Assembly: GCA_031552235.1 (NCBI GenBank)
Contig: JAVBMR010000002.1
Coordinates: 1 to 64,000 of the forward strand
Reading direction: 5' to 3'
From: WRDF01 sp031552235
GTDB lineage: Bacteria > Bacteroidota > Bacteroidia > Bacteroidales > Rikenellaceae
DNA length: 64,000 nt
Within the stretch, counting starts at the first letter, position 1, and every line of letters starts with the position of its first letter. The notes beneath the pieces are model-generated. The model was not told the origin of the DNA. It did not search any database and was given only the letters and a program-made list of their open reading frames with translations. Position numbers and translations under genes: made by a program. Shown in pieces: positions 1 through 9,128 of the stretch.

Positions 1-114
1 AATTTCGTTCTTTTCGCCCTATCGCCACTGCTTTTCCCGTTTCTTCTCCTCGCCGTGGCCCGCCACGTCTTCGGCGAAGAGCCTGAAAAATCAATGACGA
101 TAGAACAAAAATAA
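1..114 (+). CDS. C-terminal end of an unidentified membrane protein (partial)
   Basis: The first reading frame is open from base 1 and stops with TAA at 112-114, giving 37 residues. It begins with a hydrophobic stretch of about 18 residues (LSPLLFPFLLLAVA at its core), then a charged tail containing GEEPEKS. This looks like a last transmembrane helix and a short cytoplasmic tail. The start lies outside the window, so the family cannot be named. The repeat-rich intergenic region that follows supports this being a true gene end. Confidence 0.45.
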   Translation, partial: NFVLFALSPLLFPFLLLAVARHVFGEEPEKSMTIEQK

Positions 115-156
115 CTTCGGTAATAAATTTAAACAGTTTCTAAGCGGTTTGTTTTT

Positions 157-175
157 CGGCCTTCGCAGAAGGCCG
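157..175. repeat. CGGCCTTC...GAAGGCCG hairpin repeat
   Basis: Eight-base arms CGGCCTTC / GAAGGCCG around a 3-base loop. Near-identical hairpins occur at 506-524 and 28389-28407, in the last two cases followed by a second C/G-rich hairpin. It is one unit of a dispersed intergenic repeat. Confidence 0.7.
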
Positions 176-300
176 GCAGCCCGAAGCTCCGCCATGCGGA
201 GGGCTGCTATTCACTTCGTTGCTATCATCCCACCGCGAGCTTCGGCCTGACAACGCGGCTTCGGGGGGGGGGCTGCATGAATTGCCAAGCCGCGGAATGT

Positions 301-440
301 TGCGCTTCAGCGAGGGCAAAGACCGCTTGCGGGTTTTGCCGAGCGTCAGCAACAAAAAGGAAATTAATGTTGCGCTTCAGCGAGGGCAAATGCCGCTTGC
401 GGGTTTTGCCGAGCGCCAGCAACAAAAAGGAAATTAATGT
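301..440. repeat. Two tandem copies of a 70-base intergenic unit
   Basis: Copies at 301-370 and 371-440 each begin TGCGCTTCAGCG and end AAATTAATGT, and differ at only a few positions. A third copy lies in inverted orientation at 46351-46420, between hisF and hisI, with about five differences from the first. The homology of the third copy continues past the unit into the bases just upstream of copy 1 (ccgcggaatgt). Confidence 0.85.
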
Positions 441-505
441 TGCGACTGCATAAAGCGGTCGTAGTCTTTGCAATACCACGTAGCTTGCTGCGGGTGGTTT
501 ATTTT

Positions 506-550
506 CGGCCTTCAGAGAAGGCCGTCAGGCACCCCCTTGGGGGCGCCTGA
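506..550. repeat. Double-hairpin repeat
   Basis: CGGCCTTC/GAAGGCCG (506-524) is followed at once by an inverted repeat with arms TCAGGC...GCCTGA around C- and G-runs (525-550). The same two-hairpin layout recurs at 28389-28440, after murD. Confidence 0.7.
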
Positions 551-870
551 ACCGACGCTCGCAACGGGAGCAGAGACTGCTTGCAGGCTATGCCCCGCAA
601 CTGACGCAGGAGTGAGCGAAAAGCGAAGGTTGCTTTAGCTTTTCCGAGTGACAAGGAAGAAGACCGAAGATCGACTCCCGGAGGAGGAAAAGGAATCGGT
701 TTTTTGATTTGGGAACAAAAGTATTTGTACGACAGGTATTATCTTCGTTGGAGAGATTACAAGTCGGAACTGGATGATCCTGAATGTTTTGCAATAATGG
801 CCACTGTTATGCGGTATGCCGTAGGCGGTCGCTTCCGCGACACGGACAGAGCGTGAGGGTTATTTTATAC

Positions 871-1061
871 GCTTATCCGCAAAAATACCCCGATACGGCG
901 AGTGTAGCAAACTGTACGGGCCGCGCTTTGGGATGCTTGCCGCAGGCAAGCCCTGCAGTCCGCCGCCGCCTCATGCAGCGGGCTGCGTCACTCGCTTTCG
1001 CTCGCTCACGCCCACCGCCGGCGGCATACTGCACACCGCAGGTGCATTTTTGCGGATAAGC
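871..1061. repeat. 191-base element with perfect 16-base terminal inverted repeats
   Basis: The left end GCTTATCCGCAAAAAT (871-886) is the exact reverse complement of the right end (1046-1061). The interior is G+C-rich with smaller hairpins and has no gene. The same ends bound an element at 51053-51231, and single ends occur at 15804, 18497, 30937 and 38797. It looks like a miniature inverted-repeat element or a large structured intergenic repeat; no flanking duplication is obvious. Confidence 0.75.
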
Positions 1062-1187
1062 ATTTTATTTTACCCTCGGGCGTTGCGGTGCGAGCAAAAG
1101 AATAAAGTAACCGTCCGCATGGGGCGGCGGCAAACCGCCGGTTCCGCTTTGTGGAACCGATGTCAGATGTAGAGTATTAACGTGCTG

Positions 1188-2171
1188 TTACTTGTCCCTT
1201 TCGGCGATGTAGAGGCAGAGGTTGTTGAGCGAATCGCGATAGGCCGATTCTGGGAAGGCGAGCAAAGCCTTGCGGGCGCGTTCCACATGCTCGTTCATGA
1301 CCTCTCCGGCACCTGTGAGCCCGCCTTCATTCAGCACCATGCCATACAGATAATCGAAGCTGGCCGGCGATGTCCCGGCATCGCGCAGGTGTTTTTTGAT
1401 GTCTTCGCGCTTCTTCGCATCCGCCTTTTCCAGCAGCAGCAGCAAGGGAAGGGTTATCTTGCCTTCGCGCAGGTCGCCGCACAGCGGTTTTCCAGTCTTC
1501 TCGCTGGGGCTGTAATCCAGAATGTCGTCCTTGATCTGGAACGCCATGCCTATATCGTTGCCGAACTGCCGCATCGCCGCCACCGTATCATCGGCGGCAC
1601 CCACTGACATGGCGCCCGCCCCGCAGCTTGCTCCTATAAGGGCCGCCGTCTTTTTGGAGATGATGTCGAGGTATATCCCGCGCGTCATTTCCTGAAGGCC
1701 GTTCTGTTCGCTTTGGATCAGTTCCCCCTCGCAAAGGGCGTTTATGCACTCGGTTATGTAGCCTACGAGTTCGTAAGACCCGCTCTGCATGCCCACGGTA
1801 AAACTCTTGGCAAGTATGTAGTCGCCGATTATGACCGAGCGCTTGGAACTCCATATTGCGTTTACCGAGGGCTGGCCGCGCCGCAGGTCGGCTTCGTCGA
1901 TGACGTCGTCGTGGACGAGCGAGGCGGTATGCACCATCTCGATAAGCATGGCCGCCAGGTAGCTTTGCTCGGGAAGTTGCTTGCCGCCGTTGTGCATACC
2001 GGCGCTCAATAGTACGAGCAGGGGGCGTATTCCCTTGCCGCGCGTGTCGAAAATGTAATCGAGCATTGTCTGCGCGAGTTTGTAGTCGCTGTGGAGCGAC
2101 GCGCGCAGGAAAGACTCGTAGCGATCGAGGTCGGCCGCCACCGGAGATTTAATTTTTTCGATACTCGGCAT
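1188..2171 (-). CDS. Polyprenyl diphosphate synthase (all-trans, IspB-like)
   Basis: Makes a long all-trans polyprenyl diphosphate by successive condensation of isopentenyl diphosphate, most likely the quinone side chain. The 327 residues match the family length. The first aspartate-rich motif reads HDDVIDEADLRRG (DDVID at 88-92) and the second KDDILDY (214-220); GKGIRP near 46-50 is the conserved substrate-binding stretch. Chain length cannot be read with confidence. It is transcribed away from yfhO, and a TAACTTTG promoter box lies just upstream of its ATG. Confidence 0.93.
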   Translation of the reverse strand: MPSIEKIKSPVAADLDRYESFLRASLHSDYKLAQTMLDYIFDTRGKGIRPLLVLLSAGMHNGGKQLPEQSYLAAMLIEMVHTASLVHDDVIDEADLRRGQPSVNAIWSSKRSVIIGDYILAKSFTVGMQSGSYELVGYITECINALCEGELIQSEQNGLQEMTRGIYLDIISKKTAALIGASCGAGAMSVGAADDTVAAMRQFGNDIGMAFQIKDDILDYSPSEKTGKPLCGDLREGKITLPLLLLLEKADAKKREDIKKHLRDAGTSPASFDYLYGMVLNEGGLTGAGEVMNEHVERARKALLAFPESAYRDSLNNLCLYIAERDK

Positions 2172-2190
2172 AGGTTGATGGTATGAAACG

Positions 2191-2198
2191 CAAAGTTA
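2191..2198 (-). promoter_or_regulatory. Promoter -7 box of the polyprenyl synthase gene
   Basis: On the minus strand the sequence reads TAACTTTG, a full match to the Bacteroidetes -7 consensus TAnnTTTG, 20 bases upstream of the ATG at 2171. The -33 element is not clear. Confidence 0.6.
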
Positions 2199-2256
2199 CG
2201 GAAATTTTTCGTTACTTTGTAACTTCCGTATAAACCGTATAAATACATTCCGGGAA

Positions 2257-4809
2257 ATGGAGAAGAAACCTTTATGGAAATGCCTGCTGCCCTACATGGT
2301 GGCGCTGGCGGCGTTTATTGCTATTCCGGCGATTTATTTCGCCCCTCAGTTCTCGGGGAAAACCCTCCGACAGGGCGATATAACCCAGTATAAGGGCAAG
2401 ACGGAAGAGGTGTTGCAGCACCGCGAAAAATATGGCGAGGACCCGCAGTGGCTCGGGAACAGTTTCTCGGGGATGCCGGCGACGCTTACCAACATGCAGC
2501 ACGAGACGATGCTGATAGTGAAAGTAAAGCCATATCTCGACTTCCTCGGTACGCCGGCCTCGATGATATTCATCGCGATGGCGGCTTTCTTCGTGATGCT
2601 GCTGATGTGGGGCGTAAACCCCTGGGCGGCCATCGTGCCCTCCATAGCCTATGGGCTTTCGACCTATTTTTTCATCATAATAGACGCCGGGCATGTGACC
2701 AAGATGTGGGCGCTGGCCTATACCCCCCTTATGATGGGCGGTGTGTTCCACGCTTACCGCAAGAATATGTGGCTGGGGGCGGCCGTGACCGCATTCTTCG
2801 CCGCGCTCGTCATTTCGACCAACCATACGCAGATACCATATTATTTCGGGATGGTGCTGCTGGCTTTCTGGATAAACGAGGGCATCACGGCGTTCAGGGA
2901 GAAGGCCATGCCGCGCTTTTTGAAAGTTACGGGTGTGATAGCCGTGGCGTTCGTACTCGCCGGCGCGGCCAACGCCTCGACGCTTTACGACACTTGGCAG
3001 TATTCGAAATACTCGACCAGGGGCGGCAGCGAACTTACCGCCAAAACCGCAGGCGGTGAAGACCGCGGTTCGGGCCTCGATATCGACTACGCCACAGCGT
3101 GGAGCTACGGCAAGATGGAGAGTGTCAATATGTTCATCCCCGACCTCATGGGAGGGTCGTCGGGCGGAGGCTTCGAGAAGAACGGCGAGGTGGGCAAGGA
3201 ACTGGCCAAATATGGCGTGCGCGATTGGGCGCAGTATATCAGCCCCTATTGGGGGTCGCAACCCGGTACGGCAGGCCCGACCTATATAGGCGCCGTCATC
3301 ATTTTCCTGTGCGTGCTGGGGTTGTTCCTGTTGCGCGGACGGTGCAAATGGTGGGTGCTGGCCATCACGGTGATCGCCATAATGCTCGCCTGGGGCCACA
3401 ACTTCATGTGGTTCACAGAGCTGTTTTTCAATTACTTCCCGGGCTACAACAAATTCCGCGTCGTGGCGATGATCCTCGTGATAGTCGAGTGGAGCGTGCC
3501 TTTCATTGCCGCATTGCTTCTGGGCAAGTTGTGGAAAGAGGAAATAACCAAGCCGCAGCTGGTTAAAGCGCTCAAATATTCGGCGATAACCGTAGGAGGG
3601 GTGGCGCTGTTCTTCCTCGTGTTGGGCGGAGCGATATTCAGCTTCACAAGCCCTGGCGACGTGCCGATGCTTACGCGTCTTGGCATGATGGGCGGGCTTG
3701 ACCAGCAAAGCGCCGCGCAGTTCGCCAGCTCCCTCGAACCGGCGATGGTCGCCGACAGGATCTCGATGATGCGTGCCGACGCGTTCCGTTCGCTGGTTTT
3801 CGTGCTGCTCGCCGCAGGGACGGTTTGGATGTTCTCGCTCGGCAAGATGAAGAAATGGCTTCTGGCAGCGCTATTGGCCGTGCTGGTTTGCGCCGACCTT
3901 ATCCCGGTGAACCTGCGCTACCTGCCGCAGGAGCACTTCGTCGAACCGAAAACGACACGCATATTGCCGACCGAAGCGGATAGGCAAATACTTGCCGACA
4001 CGACACTCGGCTTCAGGGTAATGAACATGACAGTCAATCCTTTCAGCGACGGCACCACTTCGTATTTCCACCGTTCGGTGGGCGGCTACGACGGGGCCAA
4101 GATGCAACGCTATCAGGACGTGATAGACCGTTACCTTTTGGGGGGCAACCGCGAGGCGCTCAATATGCTCAACACGCGTTATATCATAGATGCGGACAGG
4201 CAGACCGGCCAGCCCGCCGCGATGTTCAATCCCGACGCCAACGGGGCGGCGTGGTTCGTGGACGAAGTGATAATCGCGGGTTCGCCCGATGCCGAGATAG
4301 AAACCATAGGACGCATAAATACCAAGAAGCAGGCGGTCGCCGACAAGCGTTTCGCACCGCAGTTCGCGGTCGACCAGCTTGCGGACATATCCAAACTCCC
4401 GGCCGAAAAGCGCCTCGAAACCACATACGCCGACGGACAGGTCGTGAAATACGGCGCGGACAGCCTCGCGTATATCAGGTTGACGGAATACAAACCCAAC
4501 CACCTGGTGTATGAAACGAGCTCGTCGCAGGCGGGCGTGGCCGTATTCTCGGAAATATACTATGACAAGGGCTGGACGGCATATATCGACGGGGTCGAAG
4601 CCCCGCATTTCAGGGCCGATTACATCCTGCGCGGACTCTACTTGCCGGAAGGCCGGCATAAGGTCGAGTTCCGTTACCGTGCCGCAGGCTTCGACACGGC
4701 GTCGACCGTGACCCTCGTCGCTTCATTGATAATAATACTCGGGCTTGTCGCCGCCGCGGTGGCCGCCGTAATGTGTAAACGAAAAAAGGATAAAAACAAT
4801 GCACGATAA
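2257..4809 (+). CDS. YfhO family multi-pass membrane protein
   Basis: An 850-residue protein with an N-terminal helix (about 10-32) and many further hydrophobic segments up to about residue 540. A large extracytoplasmic region follows, with a last helix near the C-terminus before the basic tail CKRKKDK. Near the end, YYDKGWTAYIDGVE and the following LPEGRHKVEFRY are typical of the YfhO family (Pfam PF09586). Characterised relatives in Firmicutes are GT-C type enzymes that glycosylate teichoic acids; the Bacteroidetes role is not established, so a lipid-linked glycosyltransferase is inference. Its last 11 bases overlap ftsX. Confidence 0.8.
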   Translation: MEKKPLWKCLLPYMVALAAFIAIPAIYFAPQFSGKTLRQGDITQYKGKTEEVLQHREKYGEDPQWLGNSFSGMPATLTNMQHETMLIVKVKPYLDFLGTPASMIFIAMAAFFVMLLMWGVNPWAAIVPSIAYGLSTYFFIIIDAGHVTKMWALAYTPLMMGGVFHAYRKNMWLGAAVTAFFAALVISTNHTQIPYYFGMVLLAFWINEGITAFREKAMPRFLKVTGVIAVAFVLAGAANASTLYDTWQYSKYSTRGGSELTAKTAGGEDRGSGLDIDYATAWSYGKMESVNMFIPDLMGGSSGGGFEKNGEVGKELAKYGVRDWAQYISPYWGSQPGTAGPTYIGAVIIFLCVLGLFLLRGRCKWWVLAITVIAIMLAWGHNFMWFTELFFNYFPGYNKFRVVAMILVIVEWSVPFIAALLLGKLWKEEITKPQLVKALKYSAITVGGVALFFLVLGGAIFSFTSPGDVPMLTRLGMMGGLDQQSAAQFASSLEPAMVADRISMMRADAFRSLVFVLLAAGTVWMFSLGKMKKWLLAALLAVLVCADLIPVNLRYLPQEHFVEPKTTRILPTEADRQILADTTLGFRVMNMTVNPFSDGTTSYFHRSVGGYDGAKMQRYQDVIDRYLLGGNREALNMLNTRYIIDADRQTGQPAAMFNPDANGAAWFVDEVIIAGSPDAEIETIGRINTKKQAVADKRFAPQFAVDQLADISKLPAEKRLETTYADGQVVKYGADSLAYIRLTEYKPNHLVYETSSSQAGVAVFSEIYYDKGWTAYIDGVEAPHFRADYILRGLYLPEGRHKVEFRYRAAGFDTASTVTLVASLIIILGLVAAAVAAVMCKRKKDKNNAR

Positions 4810-5674
4810 CAAGAAGCTCAAGCGGAAAGTCCGCAATTCATACATTATCTCGACAGTCAGCGTGTCGCTGGTTCTGTTCCTGCTGGGGTCGGTGGGCTAC
4901 CTGATCCTCAGTGCGATGGGTGCTACGGATAGGATGAAGGAGAGCATCGCCGTGTATGTGATGCTCAAGGACGGGGTAAGCGAACAGGCCGCGAAGGACA
5001 TGGGAGGCCGCCTCAAAAGCATTCCGGGCGTGAAGGACATCAGGTTCGTGCCGAAGGATGAGGCCATCAAGGAGTTCAAGGAGTATTCGGGGACCGATCC
5101 AGAGATGTTCCTCGATTTCAATCCGTTGCCTGATTCCTACGAGGTGCGTTTCAGTGCCTATGGCGCCGACGGAGACGCACTCCCGCAGTTCGAAAAGACG
5201 GTAGCAGCCTGGGAAGAGGTCGGCGAGGTGGTCTACCAGCGCAACGTCATCAGCCAGATCGGTACCAACATCAACAAGTTCAACCTCATACTCCTGATGT
5301 TCGGGGTGGCGCTGCTGTTCATATCGCTCATCCTGCTCAACAATACCATACGCGTGTCGATCTACTCGAAACGCTACGTAATCAGTACCATGAAACTGGT
5401 GGGGGCGACGAAAGGCTTCATAATGAGGCCGTTCCTTGCGAGTGCCGTCTGGCAGGGCATATATGCCGGGCTGATAGCCATCGCCATGTTCGGGCTGCTG
5501 GTGTGGGGCCTGCACGAAGGCCTGCCCGAGATAAGGTTCGGGGCCAACGACATGGGGCTGGTGGTAATCGCCGGCGGAATGCTGCTGCTCGGAGTGCTTA
5601 TCTCGCTGCTGTTCACAGCTTTCGCCGTGAATAAGTTCGTGAGGATGAGAACGAATAAGATCCACATGTATTAA
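4799..5674 (+). CDS. ftsX: Cell division protein FtsX (ABC transporter permease subunit)
   Basis: FtsX pairs with the ATPase FtsE at the division site and transmits a signal to cell-wall hydrolases. The 291-residue protein has the family layout: a basic N-terminus, one transmembrane helix (about 17-40), an extracytoplasmic domain (about 45-150) containing the repeated VMLKDGVSE and IPGVKDIRFVPKDEA stretches, then three helices (about 165-185, 215-235, 255-275). FtsE is not in this window, which is common in Bacteroidetes. It overlaps yfhO and is followed 12 bases later by DUF3098 and uppP, a gene order often seen in this phylum. Confidence 0.9.
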   Translation: MHDNKKLKRKVRNSYIISTVSVSLVLFLLGSVGYLILSAMGATDRMKESIAVYVMLKDGVSEQAAKDMGGRLKSIPGVKDIRFVPKDEAIKEFKEYSGTDPEMFLDFNPLPDSYEVRFSAYGADGDALPQFEKTVAAWEEVGEVVYQRNVISQIGTNINKFNLILLMFGVALLFISLILLNNTIRVSIYSKRYVISTMKLVGATKGFIMRPFLASAVWQGIYAGLIAIAMFGLLVWGLHEGLPEIRFGANDMGLVVIAGGMLLLGVLISLLFTAFAVNKFVRMRTNKIHMY

Positions 5675-5686
5675 TACGATAAAGAT

Positions 5687-5968
5687 ATGGCTGTTAAGAA
5701 AACCGCAAAAACCGAAGAGAAGAACAACCCGGCCGAAGCTAAAATGGCACTCGGCATGCGCAATTATAAACTTATGCTTATCGGTTTTGCCGTTATCGTC
5801 CTCGGGTTCATCTTGATGACAGGCGGCGGAAGCGATAACCCCGCGACGGAGTTCAACTACGAGATGTTCAGCTTCCGCAGGATCACTCTTTCGACGATAC
5901 TCATTCTCGGCGGTTTCGCGTTCGTGGGATACGCAATAATGAGCAAGGGCAAATCTAAAGGGAAGTAA
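5687..5968 (+). CDS. DUF3098 small membrane protein
   Basis: A 93-residue protein with two predicted helices (about 28-48, ending FILMTGGGSD, and 65-85) and short lysine-rich ends. The motif MTGGGSDNP and the position between ftsX and uppP fit the DUF3098 family of Bacteroidetes, whose function is unknown. It starts 12 bases after ftsX and ends 3 bases before uppP, so it is almost certainly co-transcribed with them; a role in envelope or division is inference from context. Confidence 0.82.
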   Translation: MAVKKTAKTEEKNNPAEAKMALGMRNYKLMLIGFAVIVLGFILMTGGGSDNPATEFNYEMFSFRRITLSTILILGGFAFVGYAIMSKGKSKGK

Positions 5969-5971
5969 ACG

Positions 5972-6754
5972 ATGAGCGTTTGGGAAGCGATAGTCCTGGG
6001 GGTAATCCAGGGCCTTACCGAGTTTTTGCCTGTCAGCAGCAGTGGGCACCTCGAACTGGCGAATTATCTTTTCGGGATAGACGAACCGAACAACCTGCAA
6101 TTCACCGTCGCCGTACATGCCGCTACCGTACTCAGTACGATAGTGGTATTCGCGCGCGAATTGCTTAGGCTGTTCAGGGGGCTTTTTAAGTTTACGATGA
6201 ACGACGAAACGGTGTTCGTGCTGAACCTGATAATCTCGATGATACCCGTGGCATTCGTGGGCCTGATGTTCGGCGACGAGGTGGCGGCGCTGTTCACCAG
6301 CAATATACGGCTTGTAGGCGCGATGCTGCTGGTTACGGCGGTGCTGCTCACATTCGCGCACTATGCCAAACCCCGCACGAAACCGGTGACGCCCCAAAGC
6401 GCGTTCATAATCGGCATCGCGCAGGCCGTGGCCGTTATCCCCGGGCTGTCGCGCTCAGGCTCGACCATCTCGACAGGGTTGATGCTCGGCGTCAAACGCG
6501 AGGAAGTGTCCAAATTCTCATTCCTGATGGTGCTCGTGCCGGTCATAGGGGCGAACGTGATCGAGGCGATGAAAATGCCAGCCGGCGAGTCGATGCCGTT
6601 CATGATCCTGTTTGCGGGATTCATAGCGGCGTTCGTTACCGGGACGCTGGCCTGCCGCTGGATGATAAGGATAGTCAACCGCGGAAAACTCCTCTGGTTC
6701 GCGCTCTATTGCGTGGCGGTCGGGGCGGCGGCGGTAATAATGAGTTTTGTTTAA
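5972..6754 (+). CDS. uppP: Undecaprenyl-diphosphatase UppP (BacA)
   Basis: Removes a phosphate from undecaprenyl diphosphate outside the inner membrane so that the lipid carrier can be reused for peptidoglycan and polysaccharide export; high levels give bacitracin resistance in other bacteria. The 260 residues carry both signature regions: QGLTEFLPVSSSGH (13-26), with the catalytic glutamate, and IPGLSRSGST (156-165). Several hydrophobic helices fill the rest. It fits with the mur and mraY genes elsewhere in the window. It overlaps the extended truB frame but not the preferred truB start. Confidence 0.95.
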   Translation: MSVWEAIVLGVIQGLTEFLPVSSSGHLELANYLFGIDEPNNLQFTVAVHAATVLSTIVVFARELLRLFRGLFKFTMNDETVFVLNLIISMIPVAFVGLMFGDEVAALFTSNIRLVGAMLLVTAVLLTFAHYAKPRTKPVTPQSAFIIGIAQAVAVIPGLSRSGSTISTGLMLGVKREEVSKFSFLMVLVPVIGANVIEAMKMPAGESMPFMILFAGFIAAFVTGTLACRWMIRIVNRGKLLWFALYCVAVGAAAVIMSFV

Positions 6755-6761
6755 AGAAAGC

Positions 6762-7502
6762 ATGAAAAGAATACCTGCGGATACGAACCTCGCCGAAGGA
6801 TACGTTATTAATATCGACAAACCGCTCGGATGGACATCGACCGACGCCGTGCGAAAAGTGAAGTACGGGCTGCAAAAAAGCGGATACCGCAAGATAAAAG
6901 TAGGGCACGCCGGTACGCTCGACCCGTTGGCTTCGGGGGTGTTGCTGGTTTGTGTGGGCAAGGCCACCAAGCGCGTCGACGAATTGCAGGCGCAGGAAAA
7001 GGAGTACGTTACCGACATAATGTTGGGGGCGACCACTCCCAGTTACGATATGGAGCACGAAGTTGATCAGACCTATCCCTACGAGCACATCACAAGGGAG
7101 ATGGTTGAGGAGGCTTTGATGGGGCTTTCGGGCGAGAGGCTCCAGACCCCGCCGGTGTATTCGGCCAAAAAGATAGAGGGCCAGCGCGCCTACGAATACG
7201 CCCGTGAGGGGGTCGAGGTGCAGATGAAGCAGGCGCTCATAAATATCTACGGGATGGAGCTGCTGGAGTTCGACCTGCCGAGGGTGAAAGTGCGCATTAA
7301 CTGCAGCAAGGGGACCTACATACGCTCGATAGCCAAAGAGTTGGGCGAGGCGCTTGGCAGCGGGGGATACCTCTCGTCGCTGCGGCGCACACGCAGCGGA
7401 GGCTTCACGGCCGACGATGGAATGACTATGGACGAGATAATCGACAGCCTTGCCCGGCTGCGCCAAAAAGAGCAGGAAAGGAAAGAGACCGAACAGGACT
7501 AA
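6762..7502 (+). CDS. truB: tRNA pseudouridine(55) synthase TruB
   Basis: Converts U55 in the T-loop of tRNAs to pseudouridine. The catalytic motif is GHAGTLDPLASG, with Asp54 in the form starting here; GYVINIDKPLGWTS and VRINCSKGTYIRSIAKELG are also family signatures. I chose the ATG at 6762 (246 residues). An in-frame TTG at 6747 would add five residues inside the end of uppP, and the family begins close to the chosen methionine. It is the last gene of the run from yfhO before a repeat-bearing gap. Confidence 0.93.
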   Translation: MKRIPADTNLAEGYVINIDKPLGWTSTDAVRKVKYGLQKSGYRKIKVGHAGTLDPLASGVLLVCVGKATKRVDELQAQEKEYVTDIMLGATTPSYDMEHEVDQTYPYEHITREMVEEALMGLSGERLQTPPVYSAKKIEGQRAYEYAREGVEVQMKQALINIYGMELLEFDLPRVKVRINCSKGTYIRSIAKELGEALGSGGYLSSLRRTRSGGFTADDGMTMDEIIDSLARLRQKEQERKETEQD

Positions 7503-7529
7503 AATAAACCGAGACATATTTATGTCCGA

Positions 7530-7633
7530 CGAACGTTAGGCGCGAAGCGACTAAAAGGAGGAGTTATATGTGAGGGTTATTTTATAGAGTTTTCTTTGGT
7601 TACTTTCTTTTGGGCAATGCAAAAGAAAGTAAC
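7530..7633. repeat. Intergenic module ending in a strong hairpin (copy 1)
   Basis: Contains AACGTTAGGCGCGAAGCGAC, then GTGAGGGTTATTTTATA (identical to 853-869), and ends in a hairpin with perfect 14-base arms (7599-7612 and 7620-7633, GTTACTTTCTTTTG). A related module with the same order of parts is at 25150-25239. The hairpin may end or protect the uppP-truB transcript. Confidence 0.6.
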
Positions 7634-7736
7634 AATATAGAAGTGTAAACCTGTATAATTCCCTAAATTTTTACACTGCTGAAACAAAACGTGTTTTCAT
7701 ACGTATAATATAAAGTCGCATTTTTTCAGATATAAG

Positions 7737-8786
7737 ATGAAGTTATCACACTACAACTACGATTTTACCCCGGACATGCTGGCCAAATACCCGGCCGAGA
7801 ACCGTGACGAATCGCGCCTTATGGTGCTGCACAAGGATTCGGGCGAAATAGAACACAAGATATTCAAGGATATCGTCGGTTATTTCGACGAAAACGACGT
7901 GCTGATATTCAACAACACCAAGGTATTCCCTGCCCGCCTCTACGGCAACAAGGAGAAGACCGGGGCCGAGATAGAGATATTCCTGCTCAGGGAGCTTAAC
8001 CGCGAACTGAGGCTGTGGGACGTGCTGGTGGACCCGGCGCGCAAAATACGCATCGGCAACAAGCTCTATTTCGGCGACGACGACCTGCTGGTGGCCGAGG
8101 TGATCGACAATACCACCTCGCGCGGGCGTACGCTCCGTTTCCTTTTCGACGGCGACCACGAGGAATTCAAGGCCGCCCTGTTCCGCCTCGGCGAAACGCC
8201 GCTCCCGAAGTGGGTGCGCGAGAAAGTGGAGCCGATAGACGAAGAGCGCTACCAGACCATCTACGCCGAGCATGAAGGTGCCGTGGCCGCTCCGGTGGCC
8301 GGCCTGCACTTCAGCAAGCACATTATGAAGCGCCTTGAAATCAACGGCGTGCATCAGGCTTTCGTGACCCTGCATGTGGGGTTGGGGAATTTCCGCATGG
8401 TGGACGTCGAAGACCTTACTAAGCACAAGATGGACTCGGAACAGATATTCATACAGGAATGCTGCGCAGATACCGTAAACAACGCCAAGAAGGATGGCCG
8501 CAGGATATGCGCCGTGGGCACTACCGTCATGCGCACCATTGAAAGTTCGGTGACTACTGAGGGAATGTTGAAACCGTACGAGGGTTGGACGAACAAGTTT
8601 ATTTTCCATCCCTACGACTTCAGCGTGGCGGACTCGATGGTCAGCAACTTCCACCTCCCGTATTCGACCCACCTGATGATGGTGGCGGCGTTCGGGGGCT
8701 ACGACACCGTGATGAACGCATACAAGGTTGCGAAGAAAGAAGGTTACCGTTTCGGGACTTACGGCGACGCGATGCTGATATTATAG
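7737..8786 (+). CDS. queA: S-adenosylmethionine:tRNA ribosyltransferase-isomerase QueA
   Basis: Transfers and isomerises the ribosyl group of SAM onto 7-deazaguanine-modified tRNA in queuosine synthesis. The 349-residue length is standard. Family signatures are the start DFTPDMLAKYPAENRDESRL, VAAPVAGLHFS in the middle and SNFHLPYSTHLMMVAAFGG near the C-terminus. No other queuosine gene is in the window. It stands alone behind a repeat-bearing gap and is closed by a clear terminator at 8812. Confidence 0.95.
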   Translation: MKLSHYNYDFTPDMLAKYPAENRDESRLMVLHKDSGEIEHKIFKDIVGYFDENDVLIFNNTKVFPARLYGNKEKTGAEIEIFLLRELNRELRLWDVLVDPARKIRIGNKLYFGDDDLLVAEVIDNTTSRGRTLRFLFDGDHEEFKAALFRLGETPLPKWVREKVEPIDEERYQTIYAEHEGAVAAPVAGLHFSKHIMKRLEINGVHQAFVTLHVGLGNFRMVDVEDLTKHKMDSEQIFIQECCADTVNNAKKDGRRICAVGTTVMRTIESSVTTEGMLKPYEGWTNKFIFHPYDFSVADSMVSNFHLPYSTHLMMVAAFGGYDTVMNAYKVAKKEGYRFGTYGDAMLIL

Positions 8787-8811
8787 CGGCGGCCGGAAGG
8801 CAGTCGGAAGG

Positions 8812-8835
8812 GGAGGCCGTATGGCCTCCTTTTTT
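8812..8835 (+). terminator. Intrinsic terminator after queA
   Basis: GGAGGCC (8812-8818), loop GTAT, GGCCTCC (8823-8829), then six T. It lies 26 bases after the queA stop. Confidence 0.85.
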
Positions 8836-9057
8836 CATTGAGAACGGGCATTCAATCATTAGAGGTTAAAACAAGCACGCTGCCTGGTAAAGGCGAGTGC
8901 GGAGTTGCCGCCCGCCGCATGGGGCGACGGCGGGCGGCATAGCTTGCCGAAGACAAGCCTCCCAGCGCACTGCCCCTGTTGAGGCCGCGCGACACCGATG
9001 GCCGGACAGGGAAGAAAACATGCCTAAAATCCTATTCCAGATAATTTTAAGCGGCAG
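8836..9057. other. Intergenic region with a hairpin repeat
   Basis: After the queA terminator there is no gene. The part at about 8905-8945 (CCGCCCGCCGCATGGGGCGAC followed by a GGCGGGCGGC stretch) is a copy of the G+C-rich hairpin repeat also seen near 1115, 20465, 31016 and 51125. The last part is the promoter region of the glgA-like gene. Confidence 0.55.
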
Positions 9058-9092
9058 TTTGGGGCTTTTCTCGCAATTTCTTCCTACCTTTG
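9058..9092 (+). promoter_or_regulatory. Promoter of the glgA-like / DUF4270 operon
   Basis: TTTG (9058-9061) and TACCTTTG (9085-9092), spaced by 23 bases, resemble the Bacteroidetes -33/-7 pair. The ATG follows 36 bases after the -7 box. Confidence 0.6.
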
Positions 9093-9128
9093 TAAACTTT
9101 AGCATCCATAAACTGGTTCGATCTAAGC

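Larger units (their letters stand above)
115..1187. other. Long intergenic region made mostly of repeats
   Basis: No convincing gene is seen in this 1.07 kb. It holds hairpins at 157-175 and 506-550, two direct copies of a 70-base unit (301-440), an element with 16-base inverted ends (871-1061) and a GGTTCC/GGAACC hairpin at 1140-1158. One open stretch at 704-856 has a protein-like composition (it includes LYDRYYLRWRDYKSELDD) and may be a remnant of a lost gene, but it has no good start and runs into repeat sequence. Confidence 0.7.

Noticed and set aside
704..856. Protein-like open stretch (LYDRYYLRWRDYKSELDD)
   Set aside because: No credible start, and the last part runs into repeat sequence; at most a remnant.
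4838..6397. Open minus-strand frame of 519 codons across ftsX, DUF3098 and uppP
   Set aside because: Antisense to three conserved genes; His/Glu-rich shadow translation.
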